Assembly (NCBI RefSeq): GCF_900110255.1
Contig: NZ_FODD01000019.1
Coordinates: forward strand, 1-64,000
Direction: 5' to 3'
From: Actinacidiphila rubida
GTDB taxonomy: Bacteria > Actinomycetota > Actinomycetes > Streptomycetales > Streptomycetaceae
Length of the DNA: 64,000 bases
The notes beneath the pieces were generated by a model. That model searched no databases. It was given only the letters and a program-made list of their open reading frames with translations, and was not told the DNA's origin. The position numbers and the translations under genes are program-made. Numbering within the stretch: the first letter of the stretch is position 1; each line of letters starts with the position of its first letter. This document shows positions 1-7,720 of the stretch, piece by piece.

Positions 1-65
1 ACCCGTATGCACATTTCCGAGGAGACGCTTCCGGAGCGCCCCCGACCCCACGGACAAAGGGCACG
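1..65 (+). repeat. Arm A of a 16.5-kb-spaced inverted repeat
   Basis: These 65 bases recur in reverse complement at 16527-16591 with one difference that I can see (base 51, C here and T in the other arm). The arm holds the core GAGGAGACGCTTCCGGAG. It lies upstream of alr and no gene explains it. A related, more diverged direct copy occurs at about 16806-16852. The left border cannot be judged because the window starts here. Confidence 0.9.
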
Positions 66-71
66 CATATC

Positions 72-200
72 AGGGGCGCGGGGAACTGCGCGACAAGCCA
101 CGACGAACCGTGCGACGGGCAGGGCGGCCCGGGGGCACCCCGGATGCCGAAGGGGCGCGGGGAACTGCGCGAGCAACCCACCACCGGCCGGTGGACAGCG
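72..200 (+). repeat. Two copies of a GC-rich intergenic repeat (GGGGCGCGGGGAACTGCGCG)
   Basis: The core GGGGCGCGGGGAACTGCGCG occurs at about 73 and again at about 152, each followed by GA/GAGCAACCC or ACAAGCC. A third copy lies on the minus strand at 16480-16521. The second and third copies also share the ACCACCGGCCGG extension. From general knowledge, such sequences are common between genes in many Streptomyces genomes. They carry no ORF of their own; the ORF running through them is the upstream extension of the alr frame. Confidence 0.75.
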
Positions 201-345
201 ACGCGCGCGCAAGGGGCAGGACAGGCCCCGCAGGGGGCCGCAGGGGGCCGCGGAGGCCCAGACCCCCTGGCGCGAGCAAGACGGGGCAAAGCAGCGCGCA
301 GCGCAAGGGCTGAGAGACTGGGCGGGAGCGACGGAACGGAACGAC

Positions 346-1506
346 GTGAACGCGAACGAGACACCGCGCGCCCCGGAGGCGCGCCGAGCGTGGGCCCGGA
401 TCGACCTGGACGCCCTCCGGGCGAACGTGGCCGCGCTCCGGGCGAAGGCCCCCACCGCCGCGTTCATGGCGGTGGTGAAGGCCGACGCGTACGGCCACGG
501 CATGGTCCCGTGCGCGCGCGCCGCCCTGGAGGCCGGCGCGCAGTGGCTGGGCGCGGCCACACCCGAGGAAGCGCTGGCGCTGCGCGCCGCCGGCCTCGGC
601 GGCCGGATGCTGTGCTGGCTGTGGACGCCCGGCGGCCCCTGGCAGGACTGCGTCGAGGCGGACATCGACGTGACCGTGAGCGCCCGGTGGGCGCTCGCCG
701 AGGTGGCGGACGCGGCCCGCAGGGCGAACCGCCCGGCCAGGGTGCAGCTGAAGATCGACGCGGGCCTGGGCCGCAACGGCGCGCAGCCGGCGGAGTGGCC
801 GGACCTCGTGCGCGCGGCGCGGCAGGCGGAGCGGGACGGGCTGATCACCGTCACGGGGGTGTGGGCGCACTTCAGCTGCGCCGACGAGCCCGGCCACCCG
901 TCGATCGCCCGCGAACTCGCCGTCTTCCGCACGGCCGTCGCGCAGGCGGAGGACGCGGGCCTGGAGCCCGAGGTGCGGCACATCGCGAACTCGCCGGGCA
1001 CCCTCACGCTGCCGGAGGCGCACTACGACCTCGTCCGGCCGGGTGTCGCGATGTACGGGATCTCGCCGGTGCCGCAGACCGCCGGGCCGGAGGACTTCGG
1101 GCTGCGCCCGGTGATGACGCTCGCCGCCCGGCTGGCCAGCGTGAAGCAGGTGCCGGGCGGCCACGGCGTCAGCTACGGGCACCACTACGTGACGCCCGGG
1201 GCGACCACGCTTGCGCTGGTGCCGCTGGGGTACGCAGACGGTGTGCCCCGGCACGCGTCCGGTGCGGGCCCCGTGCTGGTGGCCGGGAAGTTGCGGACGG
1301 TGGCGGGACGGGTGGCGATGGACCAGTTCGTGGTGGACCTCGGCGGTGACCTCGCGTCACCGGGCGACGAGGCGGTGCTGTTCGGGCCGGGCGACGGCGG
1401 CGAGCCCACCGCGGAGGACTGGGCCCGGGCCTGCGGCACCATCGCGTACGAGATCGTCACCCGGATCGGCGCCCGGGTGCCGCGCGTCTACGCCGGCGCG
1501 CGCTGA
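346..1506 (+). CDS. alr: Alanine racemase
   Basis: This PLP enzyme interconverts L- and D-alanine and supplies D-Ala for peptidoglycan. The GTG at 346 gives 386 aa, the usual Alr length; the open frame extends further upstream only into intergenic repeat sequence. The PLP lysine sits in VVKADAYGHG (about residue 45) at the start of the TIM barrel. RPGVAMYGISP follows, and the catalytic tyrosine is in the GVSYGHH segment. The C-terminal beta domain carries GYADGVPR and GRVAMDQFVVD. The stop overlaps the next gene's ATG by one base (TGATG), which implies translational coupling. The ribosome-binding site is weak, so the start is less certain than the identity. Confidence 0.95.
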   Translation: MNANETPRAPEARRAWARIDLDALRANVAALRAKAPTAAFMAVVKADAYGHGMVPCARAALEAGAQWLGAATPEEALALRAAGLGGRMLCWLWTPGGPWQDCVEADIDVTVSARWALAEVADAARRANRPARVQLKIDAGLGRNGAQPAEWPDLVRAARQAERDGLITVTGVWAHFSCADEPGHPSIARELAVFRTAVAQAEDAGLEPEVRHIANSPGTLTLPEAHYDLVRPGVAMYGISPVPQTAGPEDFGLRPVMTLAARLASVKQVPGGHGVSYGHHYVTPGATTLALVPLGYADGVPRHASGAGPVLVAGKLRTVAGRVAMDQFVVDLGGDLASPGDEAVLFGPGDGGEPTAEDWARACGTIAYEIVTRIGARVPRVYAGAR

Positions 1507-2690
1507 TGGTCGACGTCAAACGGGCCGGCCTGGTGGGTGCGGCCATCGGCGTGGTGGCCGCGGGCGCCGCGGCGGGCGTGGCGATCGAGCGGGTGACCGT
1601 CGGCCGCGGGGTGCGCCGCAAGGCGCGGCTGGCGCTGGACGCGGCCGGCTCGTACGGCGGCCTGCGCGGCACGCCGGGCACGGCGGTCGCCGAGGACGGC
1701 ACGGAGCTGTACTTCGAGATCGACGAGGTGGAGGTGCCGGCCGAGCCGCAGCGCCCCAAGCGCGGCTGGCTGCGCGGCGGCCGGGGCCGCCAGGCGCCGC
1801 TGCCGGTGACGGTGGTCTTCTCGCACGGCTACTGCCTGAGCCAGGACGCCTGGCACTTCCAGCGGGCGGCGCTGCGCGGCGCGGTCCGCACGGTGTTCTG
1901 GGACCAGCGCAGCCACGGCCGCAGCGAGCACGGCCACGACCAGGCCGACGGCAAGCCGGTCAGCATCGACCAGCTGGGCCGCGACCTGAAGGCGGTGCTC
2001 GACGCGGCGGTGCCGGAGGGCCCGGTGGTCCTGGTGGGCCACTCGATGGGCGGTATGACGGTGATGGCGTTCGCCGACCAGTTCCACGCGTACGTGGCGG
2101 AGCGGGTCGCGGGCGTGGCGTTCGTGTCGACGTCGGCGGGGAAGCTGGCGGCGGTGACGTTCGGGCTGCCGGCGGCCGGCGCGCGGGCGTTCCGGGCGGT
2201 GGCGCCCGGGGTGCTGCGGATGCTGGGCAGCCAGGTGGACCTGGTGGAGCGGACCCGCCGGGCGACCGCGGACCTGTTCGCGGGGATCATCAAGCGCTAC
2301 TCGTTCGGCGCCGACGACGTCGACCCGGTGGTCGCCCGGTTCGCCGAGCGCCTGATCGAGGCCACGCCGATCGACGTGGTCGCCGAGTTCTACCCGGCGT
2401 TCACCGAGCACGAGAAGGCCGACGCGCTGGCGGTGCTGGAGGGTCTGCCGGGTCTGGTGCTGGCCGGCGACAAGGACCTGCTCACGCCGAGCGCGCACAG
2501 CACCGAGATAGCCGAACGGCTGCCCGAGGCCGAACTCGTGCTGGTTCCGGGTGCGGGCCATCTGGTCCTGATGGAGCGACCCGAAGTGGTGAACGCGGCG
2601 CTCGCCCGGGTGATCGCGGAGGCCGCGGACACGGTGAGCGCGCCGGTCCCGTCGCGCCTTCGGGAGCTGACGGGCACGGTCGACGCGTAG
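1506..2690 (+). CDS. Membrane-anchored alpha/beta-fold hydrolase
   Basis: A 394-aa protein beginning with a hydrophobic Gly/Ala-rich segment (residues about 6-24), so probably membrane-tethered. The alpha/beta-hydrolase fold follows, with the nucleophile elbow GHSMGG, a likely acid residue in LAGDKDLLTP and a catalytic histidine in GAGHLVLMERP. A basic Gly/Arg-rich linker (RGGRGRQ) interrupts the early strands. The ATG overlaps the alr stop, and tsaE begins 11 bases after its stop, so the three genes probably form one operon. The substrate cannot be read from sequence. The conserved position between alr and tsaE suggests a housekeeping, possibly envelope-related, role; that is inference. Confidence 0.85.
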   Translation: MVDVKRAGLVGAAIGVVAAGAAAGVAIERVTVGRGVRRKARLALDAAGSYGGLRGTPGTAVAEDGTELYFEIDEVEVPAEPQRPKRGWLRGGRGRQAPLPVTVVFSHGYCLSQDAWHFQRAALRGAVRTVFWDQRSHGRSEHGHDQADGKPVSIDQLGRDLKAVLDAAVPEGPVVLVGHSMGGMTVMAFADQFHAYVAERVAGVAFVSTSAGKLAAVTFGLPAAGARAFRAVAPGVLRMLGSQVDLVERTRRATADLFAGIIKRYSFGADDVDPVVARFAERLIEATPIDVVAEFYPAFTEHEKADALAVLEGLPGLVLAGDKDLLTPSAHSTEIAERLPEAELVLVPGAGHLVLMERPEVVNAALARVIAEAADTVSAPVPSRLRELTGTVDA

Positions 2691-2701
2691 CATTCGCCAA
2701 T

Positions 2702-3286
2702 ATGGGCACTCCGCACGACCGGTACCCCGCGGGTACCGCCGAAGACGTTCCGGCCGTCCGCATCACCGTCCGCACCGCCGACCGCATGCGGGAGCTGGGC
2801 CAGCGGCTGGCGGGCCTGCTCGCGCCCGGCGACCTGGTCCTGCTCAGCGGTGAGCTGGGCGCCGGCAAGACCACGCTGACCCGGGGCCTGGGCGAGGGCC
2901 TCAACGTGCGCGGGGCCGTGACCTCGCCGACGTTCGTCATAGCCCGCGTCCACCCGTCGCTGACCGGCGGCCCCGCGCTCGTCCACGTCGACGCCTACCG
3001 CCTGAGCGGCGGCCTCGACGAGATGGAGGACCTCGACCTCGACGTGTCGCTGCCGGAGTCGGTGGTGGTCGTGGAGTGGGGCGAGGGCAAGGTCGAGGAG
3101 CTGTCGGAGGCCCGGCTGCAGGTCGTGATCTCCCGCACCATCGGCGGGCCCCACGGCGGGGCGTCCGCCGACGGCGGTGTCGGTGCCGCGGACGCGGCGC
3201 CCTCGGCGGACGACGTGCGCGAGGTGACGGTCACCGGTGTCGGCCCCCGCTGGGCCCAGGAGGACCTGACCACCCTCGAGGGCTGA
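2702..3286 (+). CDS. tsaE: tRNA t6A37 biosynthesis ATPase TsaE
   Basis: TsaE is the P-loop ATPase that works with TsaB and TsaD to attach threonylcarbamoyl to A37 of ANN-decoding tRNAs. The 194-aa product has a Walker A motif GELGAGKTT (about residues 48-56), the SPTF sequence, the HVDAYRL segment and VVVEWGEG, all typical of the family. A Gly/Ala-rich low-complexity insert (about residues 150-170) lengthens the C-terminal part relative to the roughly 150-aa bacterial average. TsaB and TsaD lie about 1.7 and 2.9 kb downstream on the same strand, separated by a small ORF and an oppositely oriented gene. Confidence 0.93.
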   Translation: MGTPHDRYPAGTAEDVPAVRITVRTADRMRELGQRLAGLLAPGDLVLLSGELGAGKTTLTRGLGEGLNVRGAVTSPTFVIARVHPSLTGGPALVHVDAYRLSGGLDEMEDLDLDVSLPESVVVVEWGEGKVEELSEARLQVVISRTIGGPHGGASADGGVGAADAAPSADDVREVTVTGVGPRWAQEDLTTLEG

Positions 3287-3794
3287 CCCCCGGCTGGGCC
3301 GCCGACCGGTCCTGCACCTGCGCCCGGTCCGCGCCCACGCCCGTGGTTCGGCCGCGGCCGTCCCGTGGCCGCGCCTGCCGCCGGCCGCGGCCACCCCGCG
3401 GCCCTCTGTGGCCGGTCTGCGGCCGGTCTGCGCCCACGTCCGTCGGCAGGTCCGTGGCCGGTCTGTGGCCTCGCCTGCGGCCGGGCAGAGGCCAGCCAGT
3501 GGCCGGTCCCCGACCGCTCGATCGGCCACCTTCGAACGGCTCGCCGGGCCCACGCCTGCGACCGGTCCGCGGCCCGCCCCAGCCCTCTGCGGCCGCCTCC
3601 CCGGGCCAGCTCTGCGGCCGTCTCCGGGGCCGCTCCGAGCCCCCGTCCCCGCCCGGGCCGGGGGCGGGGGGTCCGGGGGGGCCTTTCGGGTCCTTCATCA
3701 GGGGGGCGGCCTGTCGCGGGCGGGTGCGCCGACAGCGTGTCGGGAACATGTTGCGCGGGGGTGGGCGGCCGTGGTCTGCTGGTACGGGCACCTG
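3287..3794. other. Non-coding stretch with degenerate GGCCGGTC-type repeats
   Basis: No convincing gene. From about 3300 to 3640 the DNA is dominated by imperfect, irregularly spaced copies of GTGGCCGGTCTG / GCGGCCGGTC / GCGCCC. Open frames exist on both strands, but their translations are Arg/Pro/Gly-rich and show no domain, as expected from GC-rich simple sequence. A G-rich run (about 3659-3680) follows. The tract sits just after the tsaE stop. Confidence 0.6.
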
Positions 3795-3810
3795 GTTAGG
3801 GCTGCCTAAC
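3795..3810 (+). promoter_or_regulatory. Iron-box-like (DmdR/IdeR-type) operator
   Basis: The sequence GTTAGG-GCTG-CCTAAC is a dyad. Its TTAGG-N4-CCTAA core has the same half-site sequence and spacing as the right part of the IdeR/DmdR1 iron box (consensus TTAGGTTAGGCTNACCTAA). It lies about 24 bases upstream of the small ORF at 3834, where a bound repressor could block transcription or its start. The leftmost repeat unit of the full 19-bp box is poorly kept (CCTGG). Confidence 0.5.
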
Positions 3811-3833
3811 TTCGTCTGCATGGGGAGGCGCGC

Positions 3834-4064
3834 ATGTCGGCCCACGAGCCGCAGGACCAGCACCACGACGCTCCCGTCCCGCCCGTCCGGCCCGTGACCG
3901 CACCCGGCGCGAGCCGTGACGCCACCCCGTCGGTCCGCGATCTTCTGGCGTCCTGTGCCGCGGCCCGCACCGTCTCCACGCCGCCCGCGGACGGGCCGGC
4001 GGAACCGCCCGCCGCCGGCGCGCCCGCGCCCGCCGAGCCGTCACGTGGGCGCGACGCGGCCTGA
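3834..4064 (+). CDS. Small Pro/Ala-rich protein, possibly iron-regulated
   Basis: A 76-aa ORF with a good ribosome-binding site (GGGGAGG, 5 bases before the ATG). The product is Pro/Ala-rich and hydrophilic, with one compact stretch, VRDLLASCAAARTVSTPP, and a single cysteine. It has no signal peptide or membrane segment. An iron-box-like dyad lies immediately upstream, which suggests repression by an iron-sensing DmdR/IdeR regulator. I cannot assign a family. The CAAARTVSTPP core looks like the part under selection and is the piece to search with. It is unrelated in function to the neighbouring tsa genes. Confidence 0.55.
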   Translation: MSAHEPQDQHHDAPVPPVRPVTAPGASRDATPSVRDLLASCAAARTVSTPPADGPAEPPAAGAPAPAEPSRGRDAA

Positions 4065-4241
4065 CGGCCGCTCGACACGCCCGCTCCCGCTCACCCGGAC
4101 GGGTGATTTTCCGCCCCGGGTTCGCCCGGGGTCGGCTCAGGCGGCCGGCCGAGGCGGGAGTGGCGGCGGTGACTCCCGGCCGGCACCGGCGACACCGCCC
4201 CCGGCGTCCGCGCCGCCTCCGGCGTCCCCGCGGCGCCGTCG

Positions 4242-4778
4242 CTAGGACACGACCTCGACGGCCGTGCCGATCGTCGCGAACTGCCACAGCGCGGTGCCGT
4301 CGTCCCGGCTCTCCCGGATCGCGGACCCCGGCTGCGCGGCCGCCTTGCCCTTCGCGGCGCCCACGGCCGCGCTGAACCCGATGTTGGTGTCGCCGGACTG
4401 CGCGAAGAACACCACGTGCTCCACGGGCGCGCCGTCCCCGCCCATGCCGTGCGCGGCCCGCGCGAAGACCTGGTGGGTGCCGAGCGGCGGAGCCGGGTCG
4501 CCGGAGCGCACCGGGTAGCTGCGCACCACCCGCTCGGCCCCGCTGACCAGCCACACCCGTTCCCCGGCGATGCTGTAGACCACCCGCATCCCGGAGCCGC
4601 AGTCGGCCGGCACGCCCGCGTGCCCGCACGCGGTCACGCCGGAGCCGGCCGCCCGGCGGCCGGCGAGATAGGGGTTGGCGGGCGCCGACTCGGCGGCGAC
4701 CGCGGTCAGCCCGGTGATGACGGCCAGGGCCGTGGCGGCGACCCCGGCCACCACGAAGCCGGGGGTGAACCGTGCCAT
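4242..4778 (-). CDS. Secreted or membrane-anchored protein resembling a degenerate L,D-transpeptidase domain
   Basis: A 178-aa protein from the ATG at 4778, preceded by GAGGGAGCT. Residues about 6-28 form a hydrophobic signal or anchor segment ending near AVAAESAPA. The rest contains a strand pattern like the YkuD fold: ERVWLVSGAERVVRSYPV, then G..APPLGTHQVF, then VEHVVFFAQSGDTNIGF. The SHGC[IV]R catalytic block of active L,D-transpeptidases is absent, so if it has that fold it should not cross-link peptidoglycan. Two cysteines (ACGHAG, ADCGSG) could form a disulfide. It points opposite to the tsa genes. The fold assignment is tentative. Confidence 0.65.
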   Translation of the reverse strand: MARFTPGFVVAGVAATALAVITGLTAVAAESAPANPYLAGRRAAGSGVTACGHAGVPADCGSGMRVVYSIAGERVWLVSGAERVVRSYPVRSGDPAPPLGTHQVFARAAHGMGGDGAPVEHVVFFAQSGDTNIGFSAAVGAAKGKAAAQPGSAIRESRDDGTALWQFATIGTAVEVVS

Positions 4779-5014
4779 GAGAGCTCCCTCGGGTCCGCGC
4801 CTGCTGCGGCGCCTCTGCCGGTGTGGGGACGGAACGGCGGCGCGCCGGCCCGCGGCCGCGCGGGAAACGGGCCCTCCGGCCGCGGCCGGGCGCCGTCCGG
4901 TCGGCACCGCCGTTCCCCGTGCCCGCCCGCTGTGAACCGCTATCAGGCGAAATGCACTCTTCCGACAGGCCTGGCGACCCCCTCCCGCCACCCGTGCGGC
5001 CGCATCCGGCGCCG

Positions 5015-5027
5015 TACCCTGGGGGCG
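5015..5027 (+). promoter_or_regulatory. -10 element for a leaderless tsaB transcript
   Basis: TACCCT (5015-5020) ends six bases before the GTG at 5027, so transcription would start at or next to the start codon. There is no Shine-Dalgarno sequence before this GTG, which supports leaderless translation. Confidence 0.45.
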
Positions 5028-5692
5028 TGCTGCTGCTTGCCTTCGACACCGCCACGCCCGCCGTCACCGCCGCCCTCCACGACGGGGAGCGGGTGCTCGC
5101 CGAGTCCACCGTGATCGACGCCCGCAGGCACGGCGAACTGCTGGTGCCCGCCGTCGACCGCGTGATGGCCGCCGCCGGCCACGCGCTGGCCGACATCACC
5201 GGCGTCGTCGTGGGCGTCGGCCCGGGCCCCTACACCGGGCTGCGGGTCGGACTGGTCACCGCGGCGTCGTTCGGCGACGCGCTGGACGTGCCGGTGCACG
5301 GTGTGTGCACGCTCGACGGGCTCGCCTGGGCGGCCGGCGAGGCGGGCCTCGAAGGTCCCTTCACCGTGGCCACCGACGCGCGGCGCAAGGAGGTCTACTG
5401 GGCCCGCTACGACGGCCCCGCGCGCCGGGTCACCGAGCCGGCCGTGGACCGTCCCGGCGACCTGCCCGCCGAGGTCGCCACCCTGCCCTCGGTCGGCGCC
5501 GGAGCGGCCCTCTACCCGGCGGTCTTCACCGACCACCGCTCCGACCCCGCCCACCAGTCGGCCGGCGCGCTGGCCGCGGTCGCGGTGCACCGCCTCGCCA
5601 CCGGCGGGACGTTCCCGCCCGTGCTGCCGATGTACCTGCGGCGGCCCGACGCCCAGGTGCCCGCCGGCTACAAGGCGGTACTGCCGACGTGA
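5027..5692 (+). CDS. tsaB: tRNA threonylcarbamoyladenosine biosynthesis protein TsaB
   Basis: TsaB is the catalytically inactive ASKHA-fold partner that scaffolds TsaD in t6A synthesis. The 221-aa product starts VLLLAFDTATPAVTAALHDG, the usual TsaB N terminus, and contains the characteristic GVGPGPYTGLRVGL segment (about residues 63-76) and ATDARRKEVYWARY. The GTG at 5027 is chosen because it starts the domain directly and fits a leaderless promoter. The stop overlaps the rimI start (GTGA), so tsaB-rimI-tsaD are translationally coupled. Confidence 0.94.
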   Translation: MLLLAFDTATPAVTAALHDGERVLAESTVIDARRHGELLVPAVDRVMAAAGHALADITGVVVGVGPGPYTGLRVGLVTAASFGDALDVPVHGVCTLDGLAWAAGEAGLEGPFTVATDARRKEVYWARYDGPARRVTEPAVDRPGDLPAEVATLPSVGAGAALYPAVFTDHRSDPAHQSAGALAAVAVHRLATGGTFPPVLPMYLRRPDAQVPAGYKAVLPT

Positions 5693-6186
5693 CCGAAGCC
5701 GTCCTGCGGGACATGCGCTGGTGGGACCTGGACGGCGTACTCGCGCTGGAACACGACCTGTTCCCCGAGGACGCCTGGTCGCGCGGCATGTTCTGGTCCG
5801 AACTCGCCGACACCGGGCACCCGGCGGCCAGCCGCACCTACCTCGTCGCCGAGGACGGTGCCGGGCGGCTCGTCGGGTACGCCGGGCTCGCCGCGATCGC
5901 CGGAACCGGCGACGTGCAGACCATCGCCGCCGCCCGCGACCACTGGGGCACCGGCCTGGGCGCCCGCCTGCTGACCGAGCTGCTCCGGGCCGCGACCGCC
6001 GCCGAGTGCCACGAGGTGCTGCTGGAGGTCCGGGTGGACAACCCGCGGGCGCAGCGCCTTTACGAGCGGTTCGGCTTCGCGGCGATCGGCGTCCGCAAGG
6101 GCTACTACCAGCCGGGCAACGTGGACGCGCTGGTCATGCGGCTCGCCGACCCGGCACTGAACACCGTTGAGGAAATCCATGGCTGA
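5689..6186 (+). CDS. rimI: Ribosomal protein S18 N-alpha-acetyltransferase RimI
   Basis: A GNAT-fold acetyltransferase; the RimI family acetylates the N-terminal alanine of ribosomal protein S18 and, in actinobacteria, probably other substrates. The 165-aa product begins VTEAVLRDMRWWDLDGVLALE, close to the RimI consensus. It carries the acetyl-CoA loop RDHWGTGLGARLL and the C-terminal NPRAQRLYERFGFAAIGVRKGYY block typical of RimI. The GTG overlaps the tsaB stop by four bases, and the tsaD ATG lies inside its 3' end. The tsaB-rimI-tsaD order is widely conserved. Confidence 0.92.
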   Translation: MTEAVLRDMRWWDLDGVLALEHDLFPEDAWSRGMFWSELADTGHPAASRTYLVAEDGAGRLVGYAGLAAIAGTGDVQTIAAARDHWGTGLGARLLTELLRAATAAECHEVLLEVRVDNPRAQRLYERFGFAAIGVRKGYYQPGNVDALVMRLADPALNTVEEIHG

Positions 6187-7333
6187 CGAACCCCTTGTCC
6201 TCGGCATCGAGACCTCGTGCGACGAGACCGGTGTCGGCATCGTGCGCGGGCACACCCTGCTCGCCGACGCCGTCGCCTCCAGCGTCGACGAGCACGCGCG
6301 CTACGGCGGCGTCGTCCCCGAGGTCGCCAGCCGCGCGCACCTGGAGGCGATGGTCCCCACCATCCAGCGCGCCCTGAAGCAGGCCGGCGTCACCGCCCGC
6401 GACCTGGACGGCATCGCCGTCACCGCGGGCCCGGGCCTGGCCGGCGCCCTGCTGGTCGGGGTGTCGGCGGCGAAGGCGTACGCGTACGCCCTCGGCAAGC
6501 CGCTGTACGGCGTCAACCACCTGGCCTCCCACATCTGCGTCGACCAGCTGGAGCACGGCGCGCTGCCCGAGCCGACGATGGCGCTGCTGGTCTCCGGCGG
6601 CCACTCCTCGCTGCTCCTGGCGCCCGACATCACCAGCGACGTCCGCCCGCTCGGCGCGACGATCGACGACGCGGCGGGCGAGGCCTTCGACAAGGTCGCC
6701 CGGGTGCTGGGCCTCGGCTTCCCCGGCGGCCCGGTCATCGACCGCTACGCGCGCGAGGGCGACGCGCGGGCCATCGCGTTCCCGCGCGGCCTGACCGGCG
6801 GCCGGGACCCGCTGTACGACTTCTCCTTCTCCGGGCTGAAGACCGCGGTCGCCCGCTGGGTCGAGGCGCGGCGCCGGGACGGCCAGGACGTGCCGGTCGC
6901 CGACGTCGCCGCGTCCTTCCAGGAGGCCGTGGTGGACGTGCTGACCCGCAAGGCGGTCCGCGCCTGCCGTGACCACGGCGTCGACCACCTGATGATCGGC
7001 GGGGGAGTGGCCGCCAACTCCCGGCTGCGCGCGCTCGCCGAGCAGCGCTGCACCGACGCGGGCATCCGGCTGCGCGTGCCGCGGCCGGGGCTGTGCACGG
7101 ACAACGGGGCGATGGTCGCCGCGCTCGGCGCCGAGATGGTCGCCCGCGGCCGCGCCGCCTCCACCCTCGACCTGCCCGCCGACTCCTCGCTGCCGGTCAC
7201 CGAGATCTCCGTGCCGGGCTACGCCCAGCACCCCGCGCCGGTGCCCGCCGGCGCCGGTGCGGGACACGCGCACGACCACGCGCACGGGCACGACCACGTG
7301 CACGAGGTGAGCAAGGACAACCTCTACGGATGA
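6179..7333 (+). CDS. tsaD: tRNA N6-adenosine threonylcarbamoyltransferase TsaD
   Basis: TsaD (Gcp/Kae1 family) transfers the threonylcarbamoyl group to A37. The 384-aa product has the N-terminal GIETSCDETGVGIV, the metal-binding histidines in NHLASHI, ALLVSGGHSSLLL, and the C-terminal GGGVAANSRLR. The ATG at 6179 follows GAGGAA and overlaps the rimI end by eight bases. Oddly, the C terminus ends in a His-rich tail (HAHDHAHGHDHVHE, about residues 363-376) beyond the normal fold, which could bind Ni, Zn or other divalent metal. The nearby GroEL1 also ends in a His-rich tail. Confidence 0.96.
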   Translation: MADEPLVLGIETSCDETGVGIVRGHTLLADAVASSVDEHARYGGVVPEVASRAHLEAMVPTIQRALKQAGVTARDLDGIAVTAGPGLAGALLVGVSAAKAYAYALGKPLYGVNHLASHICVDQLEHGALPEPTMALLVSGGHSSLLLAPDITSDVRPLGATIDDAAGEAFDKVARVLGLGFPGGPVIDRYAREGDARAIAFPRGLTGGRDPLYDFSFSGLKTAVARWVEARRRDGQDVPVADVAASFQEAVVDVLTRKAVRACRDHGVDHLMIGGGVAANSRLRALAEQRCTDAGIRLRVPRPGLCTDNGAMVAALGAEMVARGRAASTLDLPADSSLPVTEISVPGYAQHPAPVPAGAGAGHAHDHAHGHDHVHEVSKDNLYG

Positions 7334-7343
7334 ACGTCCCCGG

Positions 7344-7637
7344 ATGACCGTCACCCTGATGTGGGAGGCCGCCGCGGCCGACGGCCGCGGCGCCGCGCTG
7401 CTGTCCTGGGCGCGCGGGCAGGCCGCGGCGCTGCCCGGTGAACCGGCCCGCCGCGAGTTCCTGACGGCGCCCGGCGACCGGGTCCTGGTGATCACCTGGT
7501 GGGACGCGCCGTACGCGGCGGAACTGCCCGAACTGGCCGACCCGCCGCAGGAGTTGGTGCGCCGCGGAGTGCACCGCTGGCGGTTCGTGTCGGTGTCGGT
7601 GGAACCTGCGGACCGAAACACGCATCACCCGGAGTGA
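7344..7637 (+). CDS. Conserved hypothetical protein (97 aa)
   Basis: A short acidic-to-neutral protein starting ten bases after tsaD, so probably the last gene of the tsaB-rimI-tsaD operon. No signal peptide, membrane segment or metal motif is visible. The sequence (LLSWARGQAAALPG, DRVLVITWWDA, HRWRFVSVSVE) looks like a small alpha-beta domain with a central strand VLVITWW. No function can be assigned. Its stop codon lies inside the left arm of a perfect 23-bp hairpin. There is no strong ribosome-binding site, consistent with translation coupled to tsaD. Confidence 0.7.
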   Translation: MTVTLMWEAAAADGRGAALLSWARGQAAALPGEPARREFLTAPGDRVLVITWWDAPYAAELPELADPPQELVRRGVHRWRFVSVSVEPADRNTHHPE

Positions 7638-7682
7638 GTGCGCTGCCCGGCGACCGGTCTCGCCGGGCAGCGCACTCACTCC
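7631..7682. terminator. Perfect 23-bp stem-loop ending the tsaB operon
   Basis: Bases 7631-7653 are exactly complementary to 7660-7682, with a six-base loop CCGGTC. The stem begins before the stop codon of the preceding gene. There is no T-run, as is usual for Streptomyces terminators. The start of the next gene is 39 bases away. Confidence 0.8.
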
Positions 7683-7720
7683 CGTCCAGCGCGTCCGGCT
7701 CCGAGGTAGGCGCTCCTTCC

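Noticed and set aside
1..345. Extending alr upstream to position 7
   Set aside because: The extension reads through dispersed non-coding repeats and adds 113 residues without family support; GTG 346 gives the normal length.
3076..3897. Long plus-strand ORF downstream of tsaE
   Set aside because: It overlaps tsaE in another phase and then a simple-sequence tract; the translation is Arg/Pro/Gly-rich only.
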